64,000 nucleotides of DNA from Bacteroidaceae bacterium (GTDB lineage: Bacteria > Bacteroidota > Bacteroidia > Bacteroidales > Bacteroidaceae). Made by a program: the position numbers and the translations under genes. Within the stretch, counting starts at the first letter, position 1. Every line of letters begins with the position of its first letter. Positions 26,824-34,166 of this stretch are shown one piece after another. The stretch spans positions 85,101 to 149,100 of the forward strand of contig JAEEZX010000031.1 in assembly GCA_016292045.1 (NCBI GenBank), in the 5' to 3' direction. The notes under the pieces were generated by a model, which ran no database searches, was not told where the DNA came from, and worked only from the letters and a program-made list of their open reading frames with translations.

Positions 26824-27961
26824 GGCTTTTACCCCAAGGATGAATCGGTTGAAGGGGGTGCAGGTTCAGGCTGAAGATATATTCAGGGAATCAGCCTACC
26901 TCTTAGACTTCCTGATGACTGCAGATGACGTGAACCAACACAAAGTTGACGGACTTTGGACTCTATTGGTGAACGACATTCGCAAATGGAAACCAGACGC
27001 GGATGACAAAGACAAAATGTTGGTTGCGGGGGCTGTTTTCATGATTGTGAGAGCTGTACTCTGTCAACACTATAACATCCGTTATTGCGAGTCTATCTCT
27101 GATATGCTTACCTATACGCTTGAAAGGGAACTGAAGAACGCAGACAAAGAGGAAGAGCAGCAGTTTCTCGACCGATTGAGAGAGTGCAGCACAAGTCTCT
27201 GTGAGTGGATAAACCACTATGAAGAGGAAGAATGGCTTTCGGAAAAGATTGAGACTTGTCTGCGGAAAAGAACAATTAAGAAAGAGCAACCGAGTGGGAT
27301 TATTGGAAAACGCGACTATTCACAATATTCGTTTACTTTAATTTGTCCTCGTAAATACAAAGGGAAAGAAAAACTACTATTGGAATGGCTGCATAATGAG
27401 TTAATAGATAAGCATTTTATTGAAGATTTTAAAGATGTAAATCTTGGAGAAAATCTTGAGCATATTGTAGATATTGATGAGAAAAATAAAATCATATTTA
27501 ATGAAGTCTTCTCAGGTGCTGACACGAACCACCATATTGTTTGGGTAAAAGATAAAGTCGAGCTTCGTTATTTTATAAATCAGCTTGTAGAGAGAAAAGC
27601 TATTACGTGGAAGAAAGGTCCCAGGAAGTGGCAGATAGTCCGCAATAGAATTTGGTACAGAAAAAAGGATTACGAGACTAGCGATGCAACAGGAAGACGA
27701 CATCCCAAGTATACTTATGTGCAGTTTGGCGAACACGATTTTGATAAAGGTAACAAACCTGCAGACACAACAACGTTGGATAAAATTCTTGATGTAGTAG
27801 CTCCACCAACAAAAAACATGCAAAAGCAAGATCTTGGTGCGGAGATTAAAGAGGATTTTGATGAGTATGGTACCCGTGAGTTAACGACTCCAAATAGCAG
27901 GGGTAGTAAGATTAGGTCGGGGTATAGAGATACAAGCCACAAAGCAAACAATGGGGATTGA
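26741..27961 (+). CDS. Unknown protein, second of an overlapping two-gene unit
   Basis: I do not recognise this 406-residue protein. The start was set at ATG 26741 (MEQLLTTTAREKL), 83 nt inside the preceding gene. The N-terminal half is helical (AEDIFRESAYLLDFLMTADD near 45-64). The middle has aromatic, basic segments (YSQYSFTLICPRKYKGKEKL near 190) and the C-terminal third is basic with WKKGPRKWQIVRNRIWYRKK, perhaps nucleic-acid binding. No catalytic motif was seen. Base composition is lower in GC than the neighbouring core genes. An intrinsic terminator lies 53 bp downstream. Confidence 0.68.
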   Translation: MEQLLTTTAREKLRNTFRIHPLSLASCRAFTPRMNRLKGVQVQAEDIFRESAYLLDFLMTADDVNQHKVDGLWTLLVNDIRKWKPDADDKDKMLVAGAVFMIVRAVLCQHYNIRYCESISDMLTYTLERELKNADKEEEQQFLDRLRECSTSLCEWINHYEEEEWLSEKIETCLRKRTIKKEQPSGIIGKRDYSQYSFTLICPRKYKGKEKLLLEWLHNELIDKHFIEDFKDVNLGENLEHIVDIDEKNKIIFNEVFSGADTNHHIVWVKDKVELRYFINQLVERKAITWKKGPRKWQIVRNRIWYRKKDYETSDATGRRHPKYTYVQFGEHDFDKGNKPADTTTLDKILDVVAPPTKNMQKQDLGAEIKEDFDEYGTRELTTPNSRGSKIRSGYRDTSHKANNGD

Positions 27962-28013
27962 CAATAAGTCCCAAATAGGGATTTAGTTTTTTTTTCTAAA
28001 AAAAAGTCATGAG

Positions 28014-28052
28014 CCGCAAATGCCATTTTACAGGTGTTTGCGGTTTTTTTTT
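28014..28052 (+). terminator. Intrinsic terminator after the unknown two-gene unit
   Basis: CCGCAAATGCC (28014-28024) pairs fully, with wobbles, to GGTGTTTGCGG (28033-28043), followed by nine T. Confidence 0.85.
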
Positions 28053-28061
28053 ATGTCTCAG

Positions 28062-28170
28062 CGATAGGGATTCAGTGAATGCAATGGGGATTCATATTTT
28101 CAATCCCTATCGTATTCGGCGTTCATGAACGCGCTTTTGCCACGAAGGTACGAGCCAACGTTCATAACGC
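28062..28170. promoter_or_regulatory. Operator-like inverted repeats and iteron-like words
   Basis: CGATAGGGATT (28062-28072) is inverted at 28102-28112, with TGAAT/ATTCA nested inside. The word GGGATT also occurs at about 27954 and 27978. Next comes a perfect 14-bp palindrome GCGTTCATGAACGC (28119-28132), and a related ACGTTCATAACGC begins near 28158. All lie just before the gene at 28185 and could bind a repressor or a replication initiator. Confidence 0.45.
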
Positions 28171-28184
28171 CAAAATAGTTTTCT

Positions 28185-28661
28185 ATGGCAACAAGACTTT
28201 TTAAGAAAAGACCTTCTGGTTCGCACGGGCCAAAGGCAGTTGGAGCAATCCTCGATGAGATGCTCCGTGGTGATTCACCTTTTGCTGTTGCTTACCGCAA
28301 CCGCTTCTTCCCGGACACGCATTTGTGTGTGGACGTGAAGGTTTTTTCAACAAAACCGGGACGCATGCCTGTGGGCTCTTTCTCTGAAGGCTACTTCACA
28401 CGCAGCGACGAAGACAAATTTCTCATTATTGAGAAAGCTTCCGAGAAGGAGGTAAAAACCGAGCCACGTAACGCTCACATGTACGTGGGCGATTGTGTTA
28501 ACGTAAACGTACGCACAGACGGTGTCGTTTACCCGACGTTCCGCTACGGACAGCTCTATAGTGGAAAAATCTCATTCAAAGACTTCTGCCTCGCAGCAGC
28601 TCAAGAGTTGTTAACGATTGCTCGCCTAGGAGAGGAGGGTTCGGAAGGGGTAGCCTCGTAG
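28185..28661 (+). CDS. Unknown small protein heading a replication-like module
   Basis: The 158-residue protein is not recognised. It begins with a basic, Gly/Ser-containing segment (MATRLFKKRPSGSHGPKAVG) and has no membrane helix or signal peptide. A central beta-rich region includes HMYVGDCVNVNVRTDGVVYP, and the C-terminal end is helical and acidic. Similar-sized proteins often precede DUF3987/Toprim gene pairs in Bacteroidales elements, where they may be DNA-binding accessory proteins; I know this only as a recurring context. Operator-like palindromes lie directly upstream, and a large nested palindrome lies between it and the next gene. Confidence 0.6.
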   Translation: MATRLFKKRPSGSHGPKAVGAILDEMLRGDSPFAVAYRNRFFPDTHLCVDVKVFSTKPGRMPVGSFSEGYFTRSDEDKFLIIEKASEKEVKTEPRNAHMYVGDCVNVNVRTDGVVYPTFRYGQLYSGKISFKDFCLAAAQELLTIARLGEEGSEGVAS

Positions 28662-28672
28662 AGGAGAGCAAA

Positions 28673-28823
28673 ATCTCAAATCTCAATATCTCAATAACAA
28701 ATATTTATCTCAGCAAATCACAACACCTCTTCTTATAGTATTTATAACTATTTAATAATTAGATATATAGTATATGGAGAGAAGAGATTGTGATTGCAAA
28801 ATAAAGTAATTGAGATTTGAGAT
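28673..28823. repeat. Large nested AT-rich palindrome, possible replication origin or cruciform
   Basis: Three successive pairs of arms share one centre near 28750: ATCTCAAATCTCAAT (28673-28687) with its exact complement (28809-28823); AATCACAA (28716-28723) with TTGTGATT (28788-28795); CTCTTCT (28727-28733) with AGAAGAG (28780-28786). The core is nearly pure A and T. A further AATCACAA copy is at 28839-28846. The next gene is a P-loop protein followed by a primase-like gene. Confidence 0.6.
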
Positions 28824-28880
28824 TTGAGATAGTTCAAACAATCACAATCTTTAAGTTTTATTTTAAATCTTTATAAGACA

Positions 28881-30197
28881 ATGACATACGATATTTTTTC
28901 ACCCATTCCTCCTCAGGAGCCAAGTTTTGGTCGAGGCACCGAATTCCTGAAGTTCTTCACCTCAAAAGCCTCTGCTAGAATGCAGCAGCCGCTGAAACCC
29001 ATGGGTTTTCCAGCCTTGTCATCCCATATCCACGACGTGGAGATGAAGTATAGTGACGGGAAATCATACGAGATTGGTCCCGGACAGCTCGGACATCTAA
29101 TAGGTGTATCGGGTATTGGTAAGCGAGAATTGAGCCATTTGGTCTCTGTGGTATGCCGTGACTCTTATGAGCACGACCAGGCAGACTTCCAACGACTGGC
29201 ACAATGGGCTAGCCAGATGAAATCGCGTGCAGCAAATAAGACTAAGCCGGAACGCCCGTCTGATATCTACTTCCTCTATCCCCCTGAAGATATAACCAAG
29301 CCGGCATTTGCCCAGAACGCACAGGCTCTGGAGCAGAACGGCGGTCTTACGCAGTACCTCAATTTGAGTGAGTGCGAAGCAGCCTCGCGTATCGCAGGTT
29401 CCAAGAGCCAGATGAGCGTACTTATACGTAATGCATTCGATGTGGAGAGGGGTGGGGGCCAACTCCGTTGCTCTGAGAGCGGCATTAGTGCAAACCCCAT
29501 TATCAGACTCTGTATGACCATGAGCAGTACGCCCGAAGTGGCGCAGGCCTTCTACAAACGCGATATGAGAAACGGATTCTTCTCACGTGTAAACATTGTG
29601 TACGTGCCGCGTGGTGAGCGCATAGGCAAGATACCCAAGCAGAAAGATTACGATGAAGAGTATATCGCCACAATGGACCAGTATCTGCAACGCCTGAAGG
29701 ATGCACGTGGTAGTTTCCATGTGAAGCAACTCAACCGTGTGGCCGATCAATTGGCCGAGGAGATGGCGGACCTGGCCAACCTTGCCGACAGCGACGAGCT
29801 TTTTGAGATTTCACATCGCAGTATATTTACCGCGTGGAAGAAGGCCGCTGTCCTGTGGTTGCTGAACGACATGACCTACACTCGTAGTATTGGAGAATGG
29901 ATGGTCTACTTTGCTTACTATGATCTTTGGTCTCGCTTGCAGGTCTTCAATCAGATGATTTGTGAAGTTCCATCGGAAGATACACGCAAGCGTGGACAGG
30001 TGAATATGCTGGAGAGTCTGCCTAATCCCTTCAACGAAGCACAGTTGGAAAACCTGCGTATCAGTCTGGGCAAGAGCAAGGAAGGAACCAAGCACCAGAT
30101 TTCTGTGTGGACGAATAGGAATTTTGTCACGTACTCGAACCAGACGGGACTCTACACCAAGACAGCGAGCTATCTTGGAGTTAAGAGTGAAGAGTGA
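28881..30197 (+). CDS. DUF3987-like P-loop (YfjI-type helicase/primase partner) protein
   Basis: The 438-residue protein has a Walker A-like sequence GVSGIGKRE near residues 73-81 and a probable Walker B region DIYFLYPPED near 125. NPIIRLCMTMSSTPEVAQAFY and the later RNGFFSRVNIVYVP match the DUF3987 pattern found in satellite-phage and mobile-element replication proteins. It is shorter than many members (400-800 residues). The last codons (VKSEE-stop) come from a repeat block that also fills the 10-bp gap to the next gene. Together with the primase-like gene downstream it probably replicates or remobilises the element. Confidence 0.72.
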   Translation: MTYDIFSPIPPQEPSFGRGTEFLKFFTSKASARMQQPLKPMGFPALSSHIHDVEMKYSDGKSYEIGPGQLGHLIGVSGIGKRELSHLVSVVCRDSYEHDQADFQRLAQWASQMKSRAANKTKPERPSDIYFLYPPEDITKPAFAQNAQALEQNGGLTQYLNLSECEAASRIAGSKSQMSVLIRNAFDVERGGGQLRCSESGISANPIIRLCMTMSSTPEVAQAFYKRDMRNGFFSRVNIVYVPRGERIGKIPKQKDYDEEYIATMDQYLQRLKDARGSFHVKQLNRVADQLAEEMADLANLADSDELFEISHRSIFTAWKKAAVLWLLNDMTYTRSIGEWMVYFAYYDLWSRLQVFNQMICEVPSEDTRKRGQVNMLESLPNPFNEAQLENLRISLGKSKEGTKHQISVWTNRNFVTYSNQTGLYTKTASYLGVKSEE

Positions 30198-30207
30198 AAA
30201 GTGTAGA

Positions 30208-31137
30208 ATGATGACTAAATTCGAAATTCAAGAGCTCCGCGACCTTCCAATAGAGGGGGTCGCAGAGCGACTCGGACTCCATGTGGAGCGACACAAGGCG
30301 CTATGCCCATTCCATGATGACCACACCCCATCTCTGACCTTCAAGGGTCATAAATACAAATGCTGGAGCTGTGGCGAAAGTGACGACTCTATCAGTTTGG
30401 TTATGAAAGTGCTTAACAAGGATTTCCTTGATGCATGCCGTTGGTTGGCTGACGAGCACAACGTCATCATGACTGAGGAGAGTTCAAGGGTTCAAGATTC
30501 AGGGTTCAAGGTTCAACAAAAACCTTTCGATGCAAGCCGCTACGAGCGGTTCTTTGAGCGTCCTTGGCTGAACGAAGAGGCACGTAAGTTCCTCTTTGAT
30601 GAGCGTCATTTGGATGAGCGGGTTGTTCGCTGGTGCCGACTCACTTCATGGAAAGACCGTAGTGGCACTCCGTGGCTGCAAATACCTTACTTCAATAGGG
30701 AAGGAAAGTTGATTGGCATCCAGAACAGAAACCAGATAAAGGGTGCAAAACCTCGCTTTAGGTTTCCGCAGGATTCTCAATGCGTTCTCTACAACCAGAA
30801 CGTGCTCAACATGCTGAAGCCGGGCGATGAACTCTATATCACGGAAGGCTGTTCAGACTGCTGGGCAATGCTCTCAGCTGGACACAAGGCTGTCGCCATC
30901 CCTTCTGCCACCTTGTTCAAACCGAAAGACATCGAGCAATTGTCAATTATCAATTCTCAACTGTCAATTAGTTTCCACATGTGGCCGGATAACGATGCGC
31001 CCGGCGAACGTCTCTTCATGCAACTCAAGGAGGTATTGTCCAATCTGGTGCATCACCAGCTGCCACCAGGCTGCAAAGACTTTGGCGTATACTATCTACA
31101 AACGAAAACCAAAACGAAAACGAAAAATGAAGAATAA
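30208..31137 (+). CDS. CHC2 zinc-finger / Toprim primase-like protein
   Basis: The 309-residue protein starts at ATG 30208 or the adjacent ATG 30211. Residues about 25-65 form a CHC2-type zinc finger (CPFHDDHTPSLTF, then YKCWSCGESDD) as in DnaG. A Toprim domain follows with ELYITEGCSDCW near 210-221 and the metal-binding WPDNDAPGER near 259-268. The helicase-binding domain of DnaG is absent, as is common in element-encoded primases. Two in-frame insertions are made of repeat words: SSRVQDSGFKVQ near residues 92-105 and QLSIINSQLSIS near 245-256. The second lies between the two Toprim motifs without destroying them. The tail TKTKTKTKNEE is also repeat-derived. Confidence 0.85.
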   Translation: MMTKFEIQELRDLPIEGVAERLGLHVERHKALCPFHDDHTPSLTFKGHKYKCWSCGESDDSISLVMKVLNKDFLDACRWLADEHNVIMTEESSRVQDSGFKVQQKPFDASRYERFFERPWLNEEARKFLFDERHLDERVVRWCRLTSWKDRSGTPWLQIPYFNREGKLIGIQNRNQIKGAKPRFRFPQDSQCVLYNQNVLNMLKPGDELYITEGCSDCWAMLSAGHKAVAIPSATLFKPKDIEQLSIINSQLSISFHMWPDNDAPGERLFMQLKEVLSNLVHHQLPPGCKDFGVYYLQTKTKTKTKNEE

Positions 31138-31222
31138 CTCCCCAACGACCGGACCGCGACTCCGCAACGACCGCATCGCCGGTCCGAAGTAACCGAGCTG
31201 ACAGGAACCATTTTCCTGCCGA

Positions 31223-31254
31223 CAAAGCAAAAGAGCCATCCAAACGGGTGGCTC
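31223..31254 (-). terminator. Hairpin at the 3' end of the AAA ATPase gene, copy 1 of a 31-bp direct repeat
   Basis: GAGCCATCC (31233-31241) pairs with GGGTGGCTC (31246-31254) around AAAC. On the minus strand it is followed by TTTTGCTTTG, so it can terminate the ATPase mRNA. Positions 31223-31253 are repeated exactly at 32964-32994. Confidence 0.6.
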
Positions 31255-31306
31255 TTGGTGCGTACAAAGTTTCAACTTTGACACGAATATTTTGTGGGTG
31301 CACGGA

Positions 31307-32731
31307 TTAGATGGCAAAGAGGTCGTCCATGGTCACTTCGTTCTGTACCATGTTAAAGTAGCTGTTGCGGACAACTCCATTTGTCGTTACCATGACGAGG
31401 TGCAGGGTACGCTTATCTTTCGACAGTTCTTGATATGCATCAAATTTGTTCTGTAGGTTCGTCGCGTAATCCTTGTCAATGGTGAAGATGTTTGAGGAAT
31501 GTTTCATTTCACAGAGGTCGGTAAATCCGTCGGCACGCTGCATCACCAAATCAATCTGCGCCCCGCGTCGCTCGTCTGTTCCACGGGTAAACCAAGAACA
31601 CACGTTTGTCTGAACACCTGAGATACCAAGGGCTGCCTTAATCTGTGGGACGTGCTGAAGACATACACGTTCAAAAGCATGTCCCTTCCATGTGTTATGT
31701 GATGTGGACGTGAAAGTGTTTGACCAATAACGCTCATCGCTGAAAGCATTCTTCTTGATACAGAGGTAGTAGAAGAGCGTGTAGTTGTCTATTAACTGAT
31801 ATATTGCGTTTGTTTCTGCGGTATCGGCTGAAGCAAAGCGACGAATGAAACCGCATTCTTCCAGTTCTTCCAGAATAGTGGAAAAGGTGCCTCCATCGGA
31901 GATTTTGCTTTCTCGAAGGATGTCCTCTCTTGTCATGCCTGATTTCTTGCCGTCGCTCAGGCATTCGATGACTTTGATGTAATTCTCCGGTCGTTTGAAA
32001 AGAATTGAATACAATGCCTCAAACTCATCACGCAACTGAGCTGTCTCTGAGAAGAACAATTGGTCGATATTCTGAGCCACACTTTGGCCTTTCTTCAGGA
32101 AACTCCAATAATAAGGTATGCCACCGAGAATCATGTAAAGTTCCAACACATCTTTTCTGCCAAAGGCAAGATTTGCACTGTTGGCAAAAAGTTCACACTC
32201 CCGAAGAGTGAAGGGAACAACCTTTATGCGGCTGGTCAGTCTTCCGCGAAGACCTCCCTTATCCTTTAGAAGTTTCTTCGTAACCCATGATGTTGCACTT
32301 CCGCATACAATCAATACAATGTCTTTCTCCCGACGTGCAGTAGCCCATCCGTTCCAGAAGTTTTCCAAGGCACCGATGAGGTTTCCTTTAGGTGTGTCCA
32401 TCCATGGGAGCTCATCAATAAACAAAACCTTTTTACCTGCCGGAGCACGATTAATGAGTTCCTTCAGTAACTCGAAGGCATCAATCCAGGTTTTCGGTAT
32501 AGCGCATTTCAAACCCGCTGCTGATAAGGAGTTGCGGAACGCAATCAATTGTTGACGTTGCGTTCCTTTGGCTACTCCGGTGTGTTGAAAACAGAATTGG
32601 TAGTTGAAGGTTTCCCGGATGAGATACGTTTTTCCAACACGGCGTCGACCATAAACGGCACAAAACTGCGACTCTTCTTTGTTAAGAAGGCTTATCAGTT
32701 CTCGTTGCTCTTTTTCGCGTCCTATAATCAT
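31307..32731 (-). CDS. AAA-type ATPase with C-terminal DUF234 nuclease-like domain
   Basis: The 474-residue protein starts at ATG 32731 (MIIGREKEQRELISLL). The Walker A motif YGRRRVGKTYLI is at about 28-39 and Walker B VLFIDELPWMD near 105-115. A winged-helix-like segment follows (MTREDILRESKISDGGTFST near 265). The C-terminal DUF234 region has a restriction-like fold pattern, QIDLVMQRADGFTDLCEMKHS near 400, with Asp and a Glu-x-Lys. This archaeal-type ATPase family is often present in many copies in Bacteroidetes genomes; its role is unsettled. It runs opposite to its neighbours and is bracketed by 31-bp direct repeats, so it looks like an inserted cassette. Confidence 0.88.
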   Translation of the reverse strand: MIIGREKEQRELISLLNKEESQFCAVYGRRRVGKTYLIRETFNYQFCFQHTGVAKGTQRQQLIAFRNSLSAAGLKCAIPKTWIDAFELLKELINRAPAGKKVLFIDELPWMDTPKGNLIGALENFWNGWATARREKDIVLIVCGSATSWVTKKLLKDKGGLRGRLTSRIKVVPFTLRECELFANSANLAFGRKDVLELYMILGGIPYYWSFLKKGQSVAQNIDQLFFSETAQLRDEFEALYSILFKRPENYIKVIECLSDGKKSGMTREDILRESKISDGGTFSTILEELEECGFIRRFASADTAETNAIYQLIDNYTLFYYLCIKKNAFSDERYWSNTFTSTSHNTWKGHAFERVCLQHVPQIKAALGISGVQTNVCSWFTRGTDERRGAQIDLVMQRADGFTDLCEMKHSSNIFTIDKDYATNLQNKFDAYQELSKDKRTLHLVMVTTNGVVRNSYFNMVQNEVTMDDLFAI

Positions 32732-32750
32732 GGTGACATGTTTTTTGTCG

Positions 32751-32858
32751 TTTTCCGCTGCAAATGTAGCAAAAAAGTGTCTATAACCAGCGGAAAATGG
32801 CAATTTTATTCAGGTTTCCGCTGAAAATAGCGCAAAAATGTCGCTATAACCAGCGGAA
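32751..32858 (-). promoter_or_regulatory. Duplicated operator-like promoter region of the AAA ATPase gene
   Basis: Two copies of a roughly 45-bp element lie about 63 bp apart. Each is bounded by TTTCCGCTG and its complement (32751-32760/32788-32797 and 32815-32823/32851-32858) and contains CTATAACCAGCGGAA. The minus-strand -7 box TACATTTG (32768-32761) sits inside the proximal copy, giving a leader of about 26 nt. A regulator bound to the inverted arms would cover the promoter. Confidence 0.5.
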
Positions 32859-32963
32859 GAACGTTTTAAAGAGGAAAAATGTTGTCATAGTGCTATAACG
32901 AAAAAATAAGATCTTCTGTTCCTTTTTCTTGAAACAAGAGGGTTATCACCATTGTTCATCCTG

Positions 32964-32994
32964 CAAAGCAAAAGAGCCATCCAAACGGGTGGCT
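32964..32994. repeat. Copy 2 of the 31-bp direct repeat
   Basis: The sequence is identical to 31223-31253, and the similarity continues for six more bases with one mismatch. The last stem pairs are lost here, so it is a poorer terminator than copy 1. The remainder of 32859-33096 holds no gene that I can support. Confidence 0.8.
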
Positions 32995-33096
32995 ATTGGT
33001 TATATTTGCTTTGAGCGCTGGTGGGAATCTACAATGCGGATATTTGGCCTCAGAAAGTCAAAATTTTATGTTATTGCACATTTTTGTCATCAGCAA

Positions 33097-33127
33097 TTTG
33101 TCATTCAAAAAAAACATCGTATTTTTG
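33097..33127 (+). promoter_or_regulatory. Promoter of the four-helix-bundle gene
   Basis: TTTG (33097-33100), 19 bp, TATTTTTG (33120-33127). The predicted start near 33131 leaves about 23 nt before ATG 33154. Confidence 0.7.
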
Positions 33128-33153
33128 TCCTCGAAATCGGAAACATTCCGCTT

Positions 33154-33834
33154 ATGAGCTTAGACGAAAATAAAGAGTTTCTACGGCAAGACAACAACTA
33201 TAGGACGTTGAAAGCATTCCAGAAAGCGGAATGCATCTACGACGTGACATTCTACTTTGCTCACAAATTCCTTTCCACTGGTGACCGAACGATTGATCAG
33301 ATGATTCAAGCTGCACGGTCTGGAAAACAAAATTTGGCAGAAGGAAACATTGACGGTATAACCTCGCGCGAAATGGAGCTGAAGTTGACAAACGTGAATA
33401 GGGCATCTCTTCACGAACTGCTTCTCGATTACGAGGATTATCTTCGTGTGAGAGGGTTGGAACAATGGGCGTATGATGACCCGCGATGCGTGCAGACCCG
33501 TGCGTTCTGCAAAACTCATCTCGATTCAGCCATCTATCGGGAACAGATAAAGGAGCGCTCCGATGAGACTATCGCCAACATAGCCATCACACTAATCCAC
33601 CAATGCGATGTCCTTATCCGTGGGCTCATCGAGTGGAAGAAGAGGGACTTTGTAGAGAAAGGCGGCATTAAGGAAGAAATGTATCGTGCCCGCAAGGACT
33701 GGCAGAAAAAGAATGGAGCCTATGGGACGATTCCTTATGAAGGGCATGGGTATAATGGGTCTAATAGGACTAATGGGCAAAATATCAACCAGCCCACTCA
33801 GCCCATAAAGCCCACTCAGCCCAAGAAACCGTAG
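33154..33834 (+). CDS. Four-helix-bundle protein (S23/avd-like) with repeat-derived tail
   Basis: The 226-residue protein starts at ATG 33154 (MSLDENKEFLRQ), directly after a good promoter. Residues about 15-180 match the four-helix-bundle family related to 23S-rRNA intervening-sequence proteins and Avd (FQKAECIYDVTFYFAHKFL, AARSGKQNLAEGN, LHELLLDYEDYLRVRGL). These proteins are thought to bind nucleic acids as multimers. No reverse transcriptase or variable repeat is nearby, so a diversity-generating element is not supported. The last 30 residues (YNGSNRTNGQNINQPTQP and on) are low-complexity and encoded by the words TAATGGG and CAGCCCA. Confidence 0.8.
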   Translation: MSLDENKEFLRQDNNYRTLKAFQKAECIYDVTFYFAHKFLSTGDRTIDQMIQAARSGKQNLAEGNIDGITSREMELKLTNVNRASLHELLLDYEDYLRVRGLEQWAYDDPRCVQTRAFCKTHLDSAIYREQIKERSDETIANIAITLIHQCDVLIRGLIEWKKRDFVEKGGIKEEMYRARKDWQKKNGAYGTIPYEGHGYNGSNRTNGQNINQPTQPIKPTQPKKP

Positions 33835-33868
33835 TCAGTAAGTAACTTATAGACAGGAACAAATTTTC

Positions 33869-33903
33869 AGCCTCGCAGAGAGCGTCTCTGTGGGGCTTTT
33901 TTT
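33869..33903 (+). terminator. Strong intrinsic terminator after the four-helix-bundle gene
   Basis: AGCCTCGCAGAGA (33869-33881) pairs over 13 bp with TCTCTGTGGGGCT (33885-33897) around GCG, followed by seven T. Confidence 0.9.
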
Positions 33904-33973
33904 GTACGTTTTCCTCTCTTTTTGCACCCGGAGAAACAAATTAAAGAAATACTTGAAAAAAAACGTTGAAATA

Positions 33974-34005
33974 TTTGCGTATGTGGAAATTATTCCGTAT
34001 CTTTG
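33974..34005 (+). promoter_or_regulatory. Promoter of the HU-like gene
   Basis: TTTG (33974-33977), 20 bp, TATCTTTG (33998-34005). Transcription should start near 34009, leaving a leader of about 158 nt that contains a possible 34-codon reading frame. Confidence 0.7.
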
Positions 34006-34041
34006 TAGTGTTGAAATTAAGGGGAGAATTGAGCTGTAGCG

Positions 34042-34146
34042 ATGCTGAAAATGGCAGCTTCAGTGCACGGGAGAAGTCATGAAAAGCACCTCGGCAAGAA
34101 GACCTCCGGACATCAACAAAGAGTTCTTAAATCACAGTTTGTTTAA
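34042..34146 (+). CDS. Possible 34-residue basic leader peptide
   Basis: A short frame, ATG 34042 to TAA 34146, lies entirely within the leader of the HU-like gene and ends 20 nt before its ATG. An AAGGGGAG sequence is about 14 nt upstream of the start. The peptide (MLKMAASVHGRSHEKHLGKK and 14 more residues) is rich in His, Lys and Arg. It may regulate translation of the downstream gene, be a real small protein, or be chance. There is no membrane helix or known motif. Confidence 0.3.
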   Translation: MLKMAASVHGRSHEKHLGKKTSGHQQRVLKSQFV

Positions 34147-34166
34147 AGTAAAAAGATTGTATTTGT

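Noticed and set aside
33154..33834. Possible diversity-generating retroelement because of the avd-like four-helix-bundle protein
   Set aside because: There is no reverse transcriptase and no template/variable repeat pair in the neighbourhood.
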